A DNA stretch of 64,000 bases from Nevskia sp035651715 (GCA_035651715.1 DASRFD010000089.1:44771-108770), one strand, 5' to 3'; counted from the first letter of the stretch, positions 1 to 7,727 are shown. A program made the numbers and translations. The notes: generated by a model not told the origin, from the sequence alone.

Positions 1-160
1 GATGGCGGAGCCGCCTTGGGGAGGTCCGCGCCGCTTTCGCAACGTCATGGTCTTGAATGGCGGCGCGGGCGGCCCCAATGAGGGCCGATCGCTGCGTGTC
101 CGCCCGGCTGCGGTGCTGTCGCGGGCCCTTGGGCGCAGCCCACGAAGATAAGGGAACACC

Positions 161-1192
161 ATGAACAGGGTTCAGGCAGTTCGGCGCTGGCTGGGAGTGG
201 CGGCTTTGCTGGCGGCCGGCGCCGTCCGGGCTGCGGACGATCCGGGACGCTTCTCGGTGATCGAGGAGAACGACGGCGTCATCAGCCACAAGGACCGCTA
301 TTACACCCAGGGCCTGCAGACCTCCTACCTGTCGCCCGACCTCAGCGGCCGCCCGTTCTGGAACGGCTTGTTCGACGGCATCGGCGCGCTGCTGCCGATG
401 TACCGGGACGCCGCCGGCGTGGCCCAGCGCCGCTATGAATACATCCCGGTGGCGCAGGTGCAGTTCACGCCGGAAAAGATCGACGTCTCCACCCCCGATC
501 CCAGGGACCGGCCGTATGCCGCCTGGCTGTTCACCGGCCTGCACCTGCTGCAGGAGAACGACGGCCGCAGCCTCAACAATCTCGAGGCCCTGGCCGGCAT
601 CATCGGCCCCGCCGCCGGCGGGCGCGAGGTGCAGGACGGCTACCATCGCCTGGTCGGCTTCCACCAGGCGCAGGGCTGGAGCCACCAGATCGCCAACCGT
701 CCCGGCCTGCAGTTCTCCTACGACTACAAGCGCCGCTTAGTCGCCGGCTTCGGCCCGCGCTACGCCTTCGACGTGATCCCCGAGGCCGGCGCCAGCCTGG
801 GCTGGGCCTACCGCTACCTCGACGCCGGCGTGAGCTTCCGCTTCGGCGACGCGCTCGACGTGGACTACGGCCCCGAGCACATCCGCCCCTCGCTGTCCGG
901 CACCGCCTTCAGCGACTATCGGCGGCTCAGCCCCGGCTGGTTCCACTGGTACCTGTTCGCCGGGGCGCAGGAACGCAGCATGTTCTACAACGTCTTCATC
1001 GACGCCGCCGACTCGGTGGCGGCGCAGGGCCTCGACCGGCGCGTGATGGTGGCGGATTTCTCCGGCGGCGCCAGCCTGTTCTTCGGCCACTGGCTGCGCG
1101 CCGACTTCGTGGCGATCCGGCGCGGCCGCGAGTTCGACGGCCAGAGCGGCGACGACAACTACGGCGGCGTCAACCTCACCTTCGATCCCTGA
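161..1192 (+). CDS. LpxR-family lipid A deacylase (DUF2219 outer-membrane protein)
   Basis: The 343-residue product has a signal peptide (cleavage near ...VRAAD, residue 25) followed by the family's hallmark start: an E-N-D motif (residues 36-38) and D-RYYTQG-LQTSYL. Members are 12-strand outer-membrane beta-barrels that remove 3'-linked acyl chains from lipid A in the outer leaflet. The body alternates aromatic and polar residues as a barrel should and ends in ...LTFDP, lacking a classic terminal Phe. The start is set by AAGGGAAC eight bases upstream of the ATG. The 160 bases before it show no clear promoter or gene. It stands alone, converging on def. Family assignment is firm; deacylase activity is inferred. 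Confidence 0.85.
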   Translation: MNRVQAVRRWLGVAALLAAGAVRAADDPGRFSVIEENDGVISHKDRYYTQGLQTSYLSPDLSGRPFWNGLFDGIGALLPMYRDAAGVAQRRYEYIPVAQVQFTPEKIDVSTPDPRDRPYAAWLFTGLHLLQENDGRSLNNLEALAGIIGPAAGGREVQDGYHRLVGFHQAQGWSHQIANRPGLQFSYDYKRRLVAGFGPRYAFDVIPEAGASLGWAYRYLDAGVSFRFGDALDVDYGPEHIRPSLSGTAFSDYRRLSPGWFHWYLFAGAQERSMFYNVFIDAADSVAAQGLDRRVMVADFSGGASLFFGHWLRADFVAIRRGREFDGQSGDDNYGGVNLTFDP

Positions 1193-1210
1193 GGGCGGGG
1201 CCGCGCCGGC

Positions 1211-1741
1211 TCAGTCGTCGGCGAGGTCCTGGCCGGGAAACAGCTGCTCGGTAAATCCGAAATTCCGCAGGTCGCGGATGCGCGTCGGATAGAGGATGCC
1301 GTCGAGGTGGTCGCACTCGTGCTGCACCACCCGCGCGTGGAAGCCGCCGACCTCGCGCTCGATGCGCCGGCCCTGCGGGTCGAAGCCGGCGTAGCGCAGC
1401 CGCGCGTAACGCGGCACCAGGCCGCGCAGGCCCGGCACGCTGAGGCAGCCTTCCCAGCCTTCCTCCATCTCCTCGCCGAGCGGCGTCAGCACCGGATTGC
1501 ACAGGATGGTGAACGGCACTTCCTCGGCGTCCGGGTAGCGCGGGTTGCGCTCCACGCCGAAGATCACCACCCGCAGCAGCACGCCGATCTGCGGCGCCGC
1601 CAGGCCGGCGCCGTTGAGGTGCGCCATGGTGTCCTGCATGTCGCGGATCAGTTCGGCCAGCTCCGGCGTGCCGAATTTCTGCACCGGCTGCGATTTCTGC
1701 AGCAGGCGCGGGTCGCCCATCTTGAGAACGTCTCGGATCAT
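1211..1741 (-). CDS. def: Peptide deformylase
   Basis: This 176-residue cytoplasmic metalloenzyme removes the N-formyl group from nascent proteins. All three family motifs are present: G-LAAPQ (residues 45-50), EGCLS (97-101, metal ligand Cys99) and QHECDH (140-145, ligands His141 and His145, catalytic Glu142). The open frame extends upstream, but homology begins at the ATG giving MIRDVLKMGDPRLL, which also lies clear of the upstream DUF971 gene by 23 bases, so that start was chosen. It follows DUF971 and hslUV on the same strand and may be co-transcribed. This is not the common fmt/dprA neighbourhood of def, so it may be one of two paralogues. Confidence 0.95.
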   Translation of the reverse strand: MIRDVLKMGDPRLLQKSQPVQKFGTPELAELIRDMQDTMAHLNGAGLAAPQIGVLLRVVIFGVERNPRYPDAEEVPFTILCNPVLTPLGEEMEEGWEGCLSVPGLRGLVPRYARLRYAGFDPQGRRIEREVGGFHARVVQHECDHLDGILYPTRIRDLRNFGFTEQLFPGQDLADD

Positions 1742-1764
1742 GCTCGCAGCCTCCGGGATGGTGC

Positions 1765-2172
1765 CTAGCCCTGGGGCGTGTACTTCTTCGGCAGCGCCGA
1801 CAGCTTGGTCACGTCCGACTCGCGCGACATGCCGTGCTCGGCCAGGCGCTCCAGGTAGCGCGCCCACCAGGCCTGCTGGTTCTCGCCCAGCTCGCGCAGG
1901 ATGTCCCAGGAATACAGGCCGGTGTCATGGCCGTCGTCGAAGCGCAGGCGCACCGCGTAGCGGCCGACCGGCTCGACCGCGGCGATGTTCACATTGCGCT
2001 TGCCGCCGACCAGCATCGGCTCGCCGCCGCCATGGCCGCGCACCTCGGCGGAAGGGGAATAGACGCGCAGATACTCGCAGGGCAGCTGGTAGCAGCTGCC
2101 GTCGGCATAGCCCACTTCCAGCAGGCGCGAGGCCTTGTGCAGCAGCAGGCGGGTGGGGACGGGGGCGTTCAT
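1765..2172 (-). CDS. DUF971 / gamma-butyrobetaine hydroxylase N-terminal-like protein
   Basis: This 135-residue protein consists of one DUF971 domain (the small fold also found at the N-terminus of gamma-butyrobetaine hydroxylase): RLLEVGYADG near residue 20, a central CEYLRVYSPSAEV stretch and the typical GLYSWDILRELG near residue 95. Genes of this type often sit directly downstream of hslU in gammaproteobacteria, as here (99 bases after hslU). The molecular role is unknown; one proposal for the family is iron-sulfur or hydroxylase-related metabolism. The ATG at 2172 was chosen from the family start; a GTG at 2211 with AGGA upstream would add 13 residues and cannot be excluded. Confidence 0.8.
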   Translation of the reverse strand: MNAPVPTRLLLHKASRLLEVGYADGSCYQLPCEYLRVYSPSAEVRGHGGGEPMLVGGKRNVNIAAVEPVGRYAVRLRFDDGHDTGLYSWDILRELGENQQAWWARYLERLAEHGMSRESDVTKLSALPKKYTPQG

Positions 2173-2271
2173 GTCCGGGGCAGGGGCGGGAGGGCTAGAA
2201 GCATGCAGCACTCCCGCATCCTGTCAAGCCCGCGCCGGCCCGCGGTTGATGTGGGGCTTCTCCGTCCCGCC

Positions 2272-3648
2272 TCACAGGATGTAGCGGCTCAGGTCCTCGT
2301 TCCCGGCCAGCTTGTTCAGCTTGCTGTCGACGTAAGCGGCGTCTACGGTGAGCGTGGTGCCCGACTTGTCGGGCGCGTCGTAGGCCGCCTCCTCCATCAG
2401 CCGCTCCATCACCGTGTGCAGGCGACGCGCGCCGATGTTCTCGGTGGTCTCGTTGACCTGCCAGGCCATCTCGGCCAGGCGCTTGAGCCCGTCCTGGGTG
2501 AACTCCACGGTGACGCCCTCTGTGGCGAGCAGGGCCTTGTACTGCTCGGTCAGCGAGTGGGTCGGCTCGTTGAGGATGCGCACGAAGTCCTCGGTCTTCA
2601 GCGCGTCCAGCTCGACGCGGATCGGCAACCGGCCCTGCAGTTCGGGGATCAGGTCGCTCGGCTTGGCCATGTGGAAGGCGCCGCTGGCGATGAACAGGAT
2701 GTGGTCGGTCTTGATCGCGCCGTACTTGGTGGAGATGGTGCAGCCCTCCACCAGCGGCAGCAGGTCGCGCTGCACGCCCTCGCGGGAGACATCGGCGCCG
2801 ACGAATTCGCTGCGCTTGCACACCTTGTCCAGCTCGTCGATGAAGACGATGCCGTTGTCCTCGGCGTTCTTCAGCGCCTCGGCGCGGATCGCCTCCTCGT
2901 CGACCAGCTTGGCGGCTTCCTCGTCGACCAGCAGCTTCAGCGCCTCCTTGATCTTCAGCTTGCGCGTCTTCTGCTGGCCGGCGTTGAGGTTCTTGAACAT
3001 GCCCTGCAGCTGGCTGGTCATCTCCTCCATGCCGGGCGGGCCGACGATCTGCATCTGCGGCGACACCGCCTGCACGCTGATCTCGATCTCGGTCTCGTCG
3101 AGCTTGCCCTCGCGCAGGCGCTTGCGGAACACCTGCCGCGCCGCGCTGTTCTCGGACTCGCGTTGCGCCGAGGCCTCGCCGAAGTCGCGCGGCGGCGGCA
3201 GCAGCGCGTTGAGCACGCGCTCCTCGGCGGCGGTCTCGGCCTTGGGCCGGACGCGGATCACCGCCTGCTCGCGGGTCTGCTTCACCGCGGCGTCGGCCAG
3301 CTCGCGCACGATCGAGTCGACGTCGCGGCCGACGTAGCCGACCTCGGTGAACTTGGTCGCCTCGACCTTGACGAAGGGCGCATTGGCCAGCTTGGCCAGG
3401 CGCCGCGCGATCTCGGTCTTGCCGACGCCGGTGGGGCCGATCATCAGGATGTTCTTCGGCGTGATTTCGCCGCGGATCGCCTCCGGCGTCTGCTGCCGGC
3501 GCCAGCGGTTGCGCAGCGCGATGGCCACGGCGCGCTTGGCGGCCTGCTGGCCGACGATGTGGCGGTCCAGCTCCTGCACGATCTCGCGCGGAGTCATGGT
3601 GGAAGCGCCGCCGGAGGTGGTGGACGGGGTCGTGGTGGTGTCGTTCAT
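2272..3648 (-). CDS. hslU: ATP-dependent protease ATPase subunit HslU
   Basis: HslU is the AAA+ unfoldase that feeds substrates to HslV. The 458-residue product has Walker A GPTGVGKT (residues 71-78), an I-domain insertion (about 130-260), Walker B VFIDELDK and the conserved C-terminal ...EDLSRYIL that docks into HslV. The start was placed at the ATG preceded by GAGAG; this gives a short Thr/Ser-rich extension before the usual MTPREIVQELDRHIVGQ, so initiation at the internal Met18 (position 3597) is an alternative. It is 102 bases downstream of hslV, in the expected VU order, under the heat-shock-type promoter upstream of hslV. Confidence 0.98.
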   Translation of the reverse strand: MNDTTTTPSTTSGGASTMTPREIVQELDRHIVGQQAAKRAVAIALRNRWRRQQTPEAIRGEITPKNILMIGPTGVGKTEIARRLAKLANAPFVKVEATKFTEVGYVGRDVDSIVRELADAAVKQTREQAVIRVRPKAETAAEERVLNALLPPPRDFGEASAQRESENSAARQVFRKRLREGKLDETEIEISVQAVSPQMQIVGPPGMEEMTSQLQGMFKNLNAGQQKTRKLKIKEALKLLVDEEAAKLVDEEAIRAEALKNAEDNGIVFIDELDKVCKRSEFVGADVSREGVQRDLLPLVEGCTISTKYGAIKTDHILFIASGAFHMAKPSDLIPELQGRLPIRVELDALKTEDFVRILNEPTHSLTEQYKALLATEGVTVEFTQDGLKRLAEMAWQVNETTENIGARRLHTVMERLMEEAAYDAPDKSGTTLTVDAAYVDSKLNKLAGNEDLSRYIL

Positions 3649-3750
3649 TCGTTCTCTCGATCGACGAGGCTGGAGTGGCGCCGCCGCCGCAGGCCGGCTT
3701 TCGGCCGGCGCGGGCGCCGCCCGCGGGCGCGGCCTACAGGGCGCGCGGCC

Positions 3751-4296
3751 TCACTTGGTCTCCAGCGTCTCGATGGTCAGGTTGTGGTTGGTGTAGATGC
3801 AGATGTCCGCGGCGATGTGCAGGGCCTTCTCCACGATCTCCTTGGCCGACAGCCCGGTGCTCTCCACCAGGGCCCTCGCGGCGGCCGCGGCGTAGGGGCC
3901 GCCCGAGCCGATCGCCATCACGCCGTGCGGCTCCGGCTCCATCACGTCGCCGGTGCCGGTGATCATCAGCGAGGTCTCCTTGTCCGCCACCAGCAGCAGC
4001 GCCTCGAGGCGGCGCAGGTAGCGGTCGGTGCGCCAGTCCTTGGCCATCTCCACCGCGGCGCGGGTCAGGTTGCCGGAGTGCTTCTCCAGCTTGCCCTCGA
4101 AGCGCTCGAACAGGGTGAAGGCGTCGGCGGTGCCGCCGGCGAAGCCGGCGATGACGCCGTTGTTGTAGAGCCGGCGCACCTTGCGCGCGTTGCCCTTGAC
4201 CATGGTGTTGCCCATCGAGACCTGGCCATCGCCGCCGACGCAGACCTGGCCGTCGCGGCGGACCGTGAGGATGGTGGTGCCGTCGAACTGTTGCAA
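3751..4296 (-). CDS. hslV: ATP-dependent protease catalytic subunit HslV
   Basis: HslV is the threonine peptidase of the proteasome-like HslUV complex. The 181-residue protein begins MQQFDG-TTILTVRRDG; the six-residue propeptide is removed so that the first Thr of TTIL (Thr7) becomes the nucleophile. The GDGQVSMGN segment and the long beta-lactam-like NTN-hydrolase core (GGTADAFTLFERFE, AIGSGGPYA) are intact. GGAGAAG lies seven bases before the ATG. Length and motifs match the family exactly. Confidence 0.98.
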   Translation of the reverse strand: MQQFDGTTILTVRRDGQVCVGGDGQVSMGNTMVKGNARKVRRLYNNGVIAGFAGGTADAFTLFERFEGKLEKHSGNLTRAAVEMAKDWRTDRYLRRLEALLLVADKETSLMITGTGDVMEPEPHGVMAIGSGGPYAAAAARALVESTGLSAKEIVEKALHIAADICIYTNHNLTIETLETK

Positions 4297-4345
4297 AGCG
4301 CTTCTCCGATTGTGTCCGCGCGGGCGCGGATTGGTGTGAAGCCGT

Positions 4346-4373
4346 AGATGTGGACAGTGTGCGCTGTTTCAAG
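4346..4373 (-). promoter_or_regulatory. Sigma-32 (heat-shock) type promoter of hslVU
   Basis: Read on the minus strand, CTTGAAA (4367-4373) is followed after 13 bases by CCACATCT (4346-4353). The sigma-32 consensus is CTTGAAA, 11-16 bases, CCCCATnT, so the -35 is perfect and the -10 has one mismatch. It lies about 50 bases before the hslV start. hslVU is heat-shock regulated in Escherichia coli, so the location supports the call. Confidence 0.75.
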
Positions 4374-4467
4374 TTTCGGCAACATCGCCGCGCGGCTGGC
4401 GGCCGCGCCGCTGGCCGGCCCCGCCGGATTGCACGGGTGCGGCGTGCGCCGCGGCACAAAATTGCCG

Positions 4468-4496
4468 TTGACAATTGAACAACGTCCATTTAAATT
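4468..4496 (+). promoter_or_regulatory. Sigma-70 promoter of the pspA operon
   Basis: TTGACA (4468-4473), a 17-base spacer and TAAATT (4491-4496). The A+T-rich block stands out against its GC-rich surroundings. No sigma-54 -24/-12 element was noticed, unlike enterobacterial psp promoters. The two operator-like palindromes fall in the spacer and at the expected +1. Confidence 0.8.
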
Positions 4497-4514
4497 CAAT
4501 TGAACATCGTTCAT
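4474..4514. promoter_or_regulatory. Two tandem operator-like sites (TTGAAC..CG..CAT) over the pspA promoter
   Basis: Site 1 (4474-4489) reads ATTGAACAACGTCCAT and site 2 (4499-4514) reads ATTGAACATCGTTCAT, 25 bases apart. The core of site 2 is a perfect inverted repeat TGAAC-ATC-GTTCA; site 1 has one mismatch. Site 1 fills the -35/-10 spacer and site 2 covers the predicted transcription start, the classic geometry of repression. A third near-copy lies upstream of the facing tetR gene at 6957-6972, so that TetR protein is the inferred ligand. Confidence 0.7.
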
Positions 4515-4533
4515 AACGACCGGGAGGTCTTGT

Positions 4534-5259
4534 ATGGCGACGTTGTTCGCCCGCATCCGCGGGCTGGTGGTGGCCCAGGCCCATGAGGCCGTGGACCGTG
4601 TCGAGGATCCGCAGGCGATGTCGCACCAGCTGGTGCGCGAGCTGACCGTGGAACTGGCGGCGGCGAACCGCGGCCTGGTGGCGGCGCTGGGCGCCGAGCG
4701 CCAGCTGCAACGCAGCCGCGAGCGCATGGGGCAGGAGGCGGCGGACTGGGAACGCACCGCCGAGACGCTGCTGCGCAAGGGCGAGGAGGCGATGACGCGC
4801 GAGGCGCTGGAGCGCGCCGTGACCCTGCGCCAGGGCGCCGCGGCGCTGGCCCAGCCGCTGCAGCGCGCGGCCCGCACGGTGGAACGGCTGCGCGGCCAGG
4901 TCGGCCGCCTGCGCGCCGAGCTGGGGCGCGTGCGCCAGCGCGTGGCGGTGATCGACGTGCACCAGGCCGCGGCCCGCGCCCTGCGCAGCGCCGGCGCGGC
5001 CGACGACGCCTGCAGCCGCGCGCTGGACCGTGCGCAGGAGCTGGAGCGCCACGAGCGCAAGGCCGAGGTCGCGGACTGCGAGGCCGAGGCCGCCGGCGAG
5101 CTGCTCGACGAGCAGGACCGGCTGGAGCGCAGCGTCGCCCGCATCAACGCCGATGGCGCGGTCGACGAGGCCATGGCCGCGCTGCGCAGCAAGCTCGCGG
5201 CCCAGGCCGCCGCCGGCCCCGCCACCGGCCACCCCGGCAGCACGGAGAAAAGCTCATGA
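4534..5259 (+). CDS. PspA/IM30 family envelope-stress protein
   Basis: The 241-residue product is almost entirely charged alpha-helix/coiled coil, beginning with the PspA-type amphipathic segment MATLFARIRGLVVAQAHEAVDRVEDP and the LVRELTVELAAANRGLVAA helix. PspA proteins bind damaged inner membrane and oligomerise to maintain it. The C-terminal third (about 160-240) ends in a Gly/Pro-rich tail. GGGAGG precedes the ATG. Its stop codon overlaps the start of the YiaA/B-like gene, so the two are translationally coupled. No pspBC or pspF homologue is nearby; regulation looks TetR-based. It is a distant, short-tailed member of the family. Confidence 0.8.
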   Translation: MATLFARIRGLVVAQAHEAVDRVEDPQAMSHQLVRELTVELAAANRGLVAALGAERQLQRSRERMGQEAADWERTAETLLRKGEEAMTREALERAVTLRQGAAALAQPLQRAARTVERLRGQVGRLRAELGRVRQRVAVIDVHQAAARALRSAGAADDACSRALDRAQELERHERKAEVADCEAEAAGELLDEQDRLERSVARINADGAVDEAMAALRSKLAAQAAAGPATGHPGSTEKSS

Positions 5260-5549
5260 ACCCGCAGATCCCGGAAGGCGCCGCGATGCGCCAGGACTCG
5301 CCGGCCTGGCTGTTTTTCGTCAAGGTCTCCTTCACCGCCGCTCTGGCCGGCATGGTGTTCGGCGTCGCGGTGATGCCGGTTGAAATCTGGATGCGCGGCT
5401 ACATGATCCTCGGCACCCTGTTCCTGGTCGGCTCGACCTTCACCCTGGCCAAGACCATGCGCGACGAGTTCGAGAACGCCAAGCTGATCAACCAGATCGC
5501 CCAGGCGCGCGCCGAGAAGCTGCTGCAGGAATACGGCGTGAAGGAATGA
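5256..5549 (+). CDS. YiaA/YiaB-like two-helix inner-membrane protein
   Basis: A 97-residue protein with two membrane helices (about residues 19-41 and 47-65), a conserved AKTMRDE motif directly after helix 2 and a short amphipathic C-terminal helix. This topology and the K-T-x-RD signature fit the YiaA/YiaB two-helix domain. It overlaps the pspA stop by four bases (ATGA), which argues for a physical or stoichiometric link with PspA, perhaps as its membrane anchor, replacing PspB/PspC (inference). Confidence 0.65.
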   Translation: MNPQIPEGAAMRQDSPAWLFFVKVSFTAALAGMVFGVAVMPVEIWMRGYMILGTLFLVGSTFTLAKTMRDEFENAKLINQIAQARAEKLLQEYGVKE

Positions 5550-5647
5550 ACTGCGTCACAGTCCGGGCGCGCTGCGCTGGCGCCCGGCGACGCCGCGGTC
5601 CGTATCGATCATCAGGTCCGCACGAACCGATGCCGGAAGGATATGCC

Positions 5648-6244
5648 ATGAATCCGTCTTACCCGCTGCAGGAAGGCGACATCGTCTTCATCGCCACCAA
5701 GGGCCTCCTGTTCCGCCGCGTGGCCCGCGCCACCGGCTCGAAAGCTTCCCACGTCGGCATCGCCTTCAGGGATGCGCGGCGCGGCTGGGTGGTGGCGGAA
5801 AGCGCCGTCCCGCGCTCGCGCTACAGCGCGCTGGAGCGTTTCGTGGCGCGGTCGGACCAGCGCTGGTTCGTGATCCGCCGGCTCGGCCGCGACCTCGCGC
5901 CGGAGGAGGTGCGGAAGCTGCGCGCCGCCTGCGACGCGCGCATGGGCCGGTGGTACCACACCGGTTTCAAGTACGACTCGTCGCGGATGTTCTGCTCCAA
6001 GTTTGTCCACGAGGTCTATCGCGAGGCGCTGGGCCTGGACATCGGCGCGGTCGAGACCTTCAGCGAGCTGCTGCACCGCAATCCGGAGGAGAAGCTCGGC
6101 TTCTGGAAATGGTGGTTCTTCGGCCGTATCCCGTGGAGCCGCCGCACCGTTACGCCGGCGAGCCAGCTGGTCAGCCCGCTGCTGCGCACGGTGGCGCAGT
6201 CGGGGCGTGGCGCGGCGAACGAGCGGGGCGGCCTGGCGGCCTGA
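5648..6244 (+). CDS. YiiX-like NlpC/P60 family cysteine hydrolase
   Basis: A 198-residue protein starting with the permuted NlpC/P60 pattern: LQEGDIVFIATKG, then KASHVGIAF with the likely catalytic His (about residue 36), and MFCSKFVHEVY with the likely nucleophile Cys (about residue 119). Families of this type (YiiX/YebB) cleave amide bonds in peptidoglycan or lipid-related substrates. No signal peptide is present. GGAAGGA lies seven bases before the ATG. It is 98 bases after the YiaA/B-like gene on the same strand and probably in its operon. Substrate unknown. Confidence 0.75.
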   Translation: MNPSYPLQEGDIVFIATKGLLFRRVARATGSKASHVGIAFRDARRGWVVAESAVPRSRYSALERFVARSDQRWFVIRRLGRDLAPEEVRKLRAACDARMGRWYHTGFKYDSSRMFCSKFVHEVYREALGLDIGAVETFSELLHRNPEEKLGFWKWWFFGRIPWSRRTVTPASQLVSPLLRTVAQSGRGAANERGGLAA

Positions 6245-6335
6245 TCGAAGCGCGCGCAATGCCTCCCGCCGCGGGAGGGCTGCGCCGGGGCGAGGGTGGG
6301 CAGGCCGCGTCGAACTCCGCGGCCCGGGGCCGCCG

Positions 6336-6938
6336 CTACTCCTGTTTCAACCCCGCCACGAACACCCGCACGATCAAATCCGACAGTGGCCGCGCGTCCT
6401 TCAGCCCGCTCCAGTTGAGCTTGCCGGTCGAGGCGAGCACGCACAGGCCGTGCACGCTGCTCCACAACGCGGTGGCGGCGGCGCGCAGCTCCTTCGGGCT
6501 GGCGTCCGGCAGCAGCGGCTCGAGGTGCCCCTCGACGAATTCGAACAGCGCCTTCTGCTTCGCATCCAGCCCGGGATGGTTCCACTGCTCCGGCGGCAGG
6601 CGGTGCTCGAACATCAGGCGCCAGCTGAAGGAATGCTTCTGCGCGAAGGCGATGTAGCCGTAGGAGATGGCCTGCAGCCGGTCCAGCGGCGTCTTGCCCT
6701 TGGCGGCCTGGGTTTCCAGGTAGGCGTGCATGGCGTCGGCGGTGCGCAGCGAGACCTCGGCCAGCAGGTCGTCCTGGTTGCTGAACAGCAGGTAGAGATT
6801 GCCGACGGTGTAGCCCATGGCCTGGGCCACCTTGCGCATCGAGAAGCCGGCCAGTCCCTCGGCTGCGATCAGGCTGCTGGCGGCGTCCAGGGCCATCTGC
6901 CGCTGCTGCTCCCGGCTATGCTGGTTTCTGCGTCCCAT
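6336..6938 (-). CDS. TetR family transcriptional regulator (candidate regulator of the PspA operon)
   Basis: The 200-residue protein has a TetR N-terminal HTH (residues 10-56: ALDAASSLIAAEGLAGFSMRKVAQAMG followed by the recognition helix VGNLYLLFSNQDDLL) and a WHG-type C-terminal ligand domain. It converges on the pspA-yiaAB-yiiX operon. Its upstream DNA holds a 16-base site that closely matches the two sites over the pspA promoter, so it is likely autoregulatory and the repressor of that operon. The ligand cannot be read from sequence. Its promoter would lie within the 3' end of the next tetR gene. Confidence 0.9.
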   Translation of the reverse strand: MGRRNQHSREQQRQMALDAASSLIAAEGLAGFSMRKVAQAMGYTVGNLYLLFSNQDDLLAEVSLRTADAMHAYLETQAAKGKTPLDRLQAISYGYIAFAQKHSFSWRLMFEHRLPPEQWNHPGLDAKQKALFEFVEGHLEPLLPDASPKELRAAATALWSSVHGLCVLASTGKLNWSGLKDARPLSDLIVRVFVAGLKQE

Positions 6939-6956
6939 GCGCCATTCTAGCGACGA

Positions 6957-6972
6957 TTTGAACGTCGATCAT
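6957..6972. promoter_or_regulatory. Third TTGAAC..CG..CAT operator-like site, upstream of tetR
   Basis: TTTGAACGTCGATCAT, 19 bases upstream of the tetR start codon. It shares TTGAAC, the central CG and the terminal CAT with both sites over the pspA promoter; its core TGAAC-GTC-GATCA is an inverted repeat with one mismatch. A -10-like TAGAAT (6943-6948, minus strand) lies just downstream. Confidence 0.6.
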
Positions 6973-6982
6973 TTCTGCCGGC

Positions 6983-7609
6983 TTACGGGCTCCCGGAACG
7001 CTCCGGCTCCCGCACGATCGCGTTCCAGCACACGTGCGTCAGCGTGTCGGTCAGCTTCTCCAGCTGCGCGCCGCGCAGCTTCGCGCCGTAGTGCATGGCG
7101 CAGTAGTTGACGCTCCAGGTCAGCACGTCGGCCAGCAGCGGCGTGGCGGCGGCATGGGCCCGCCCGGCGTGGTGCAGGTGGCGCACCGCCTCGCGGCTCT
7201 CGGCGCACAGCGCGTCCAGCACTTCGCGCCACAACTGCGCCACCTGCGCGTCGGTGCGGGCGGTTTCCACCACCGCGCCGATGATGACGTGGTGCTTCTG
7301 GTAGACGCCGAGGATGCCGCGCAGCGCGCGGCGCATGTCCTCGCGCCGCGCCAGCTCGGCGTGCTCGAACCACAGGCCGGCCGAGGCCACGATCTCGTCG
7401 CGCACGCGCTGCATCAGGCGCGTCACCAGCTCGCCCTTGTCGCGGAAGTGCAGGTAGAAGGTGGCGCGGGCCAGGCCGGCGGCGCCGGTGAGCTGCTCAA
7501 TGCTGACGGTGGAGAAGCTGTGGCCCTGCTCCAGCAGCTGCTCCATCGCCAGCAGCAGGCGGTCCTCGATCCTGGGGCGTTCGGCGGAACGGCTGCGGCG
7601 TGCGGGCAT
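6983..7609 (-). CDS. TetR family transcriptional regulator (divergent from the Ldi-like gene)
   Basis: A 208-residue TetR protein from the ATG giving MPARRSRSAERPRIEDRLL; the HTH spans about residues 15-62 (TVSIEQLTGAAGLARATFYLHFRDKGEL). The C-terminal ligand domain resembles no specific subfamily I can name. A longer reading from 7705 would put coding sequence over the palindromic operator, so the shorter start is preferred. It is divergent from the linalool-dehydratase-like gene, and the intergenic palindromes suggest that it controls that gene and itself. Confidence 0.88.
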   Translation of the reverse strand: MPARRSRSAERPRIEDRLLLAMEQLLEQGHSFSTVSIEQLTGAAGLARATFYLHFRDKGELVTRLMQRVRDEIVASAGLWFEHAELARREDMRRALRGILGVYQKHHVIIGAVVETARTDAQVAQLWREVLDALCAESREAVRHLHHAGRAHAAATPLLADVLTWSVNYCAMHYGAKLRGAQLEKLTDTLTHVCWNAIVREPERSGSP

Positions 7610-7685
7610 GGGCCTGGCGGCGGTGGCGATGCGCCACTGTAGCGGTTCGCGCCGGCGCCGGTCGATGGCCGCGACATGGACGGAC

Positions 7686-7713
7686 TGTCTACAAAAAATA
7701 GACACACTGTCTA
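7686..7713. promoter_or_regulatory. Palindromic operator array between tetR and the Ldi-like gene
   Basis: TGTCTA (7686-7691), TAGACA (7699-7704) and TGTCTA (7708-7713) form two overlapping perfect inverted repeats: one with a 7-base spacer, and TAGACA-CAC-TGTCTA with a 3-base spacer. The second is a typical TetR-family operator by size and symmetry. The array sits in an A-rich patch between divergent genes. Confidence 0.75.
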
Positions 7714-7727
7714 TTTAGTGGTACAAG
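7699..7727 (+). promoter_or_regulatory. Probable promoter of the Ldi-like gene
   Basis: TAGACA (7699-7704, five of six matches to TTGACA), a 17-base spacer and TACAAG (7722-7727, four of six to TATAAT). The -35 is itself half of the palindromic operator, so bound repressor would block polymerase. Confidence 0.5.

Noticed and set aside
1834..4347. An 837-codon open frame on the plus strand opposite DUF971, hslU and hslV.
   Set aside because: It is antisense to three firmly identified genes, has biased low-complexity composition (His/Ala/Leu/Gln/Gly/Val) and no homology; long antisense frames are expected at this GC content.
6261..6277. GC-rich hairpin CCTCCCGCCGCGGGAGG after the yiiX-like gene.
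   Set aside because: No T-tract follows on either strand, so it was not called a terminator.
7610..7705. N-terminal extension of the second TetR protein to position 7705.
   Set aside because: It would translate the palindromic operator and adds a non-TetR-like, Arg-rich tail; the ATG at 7609 fits the family start.
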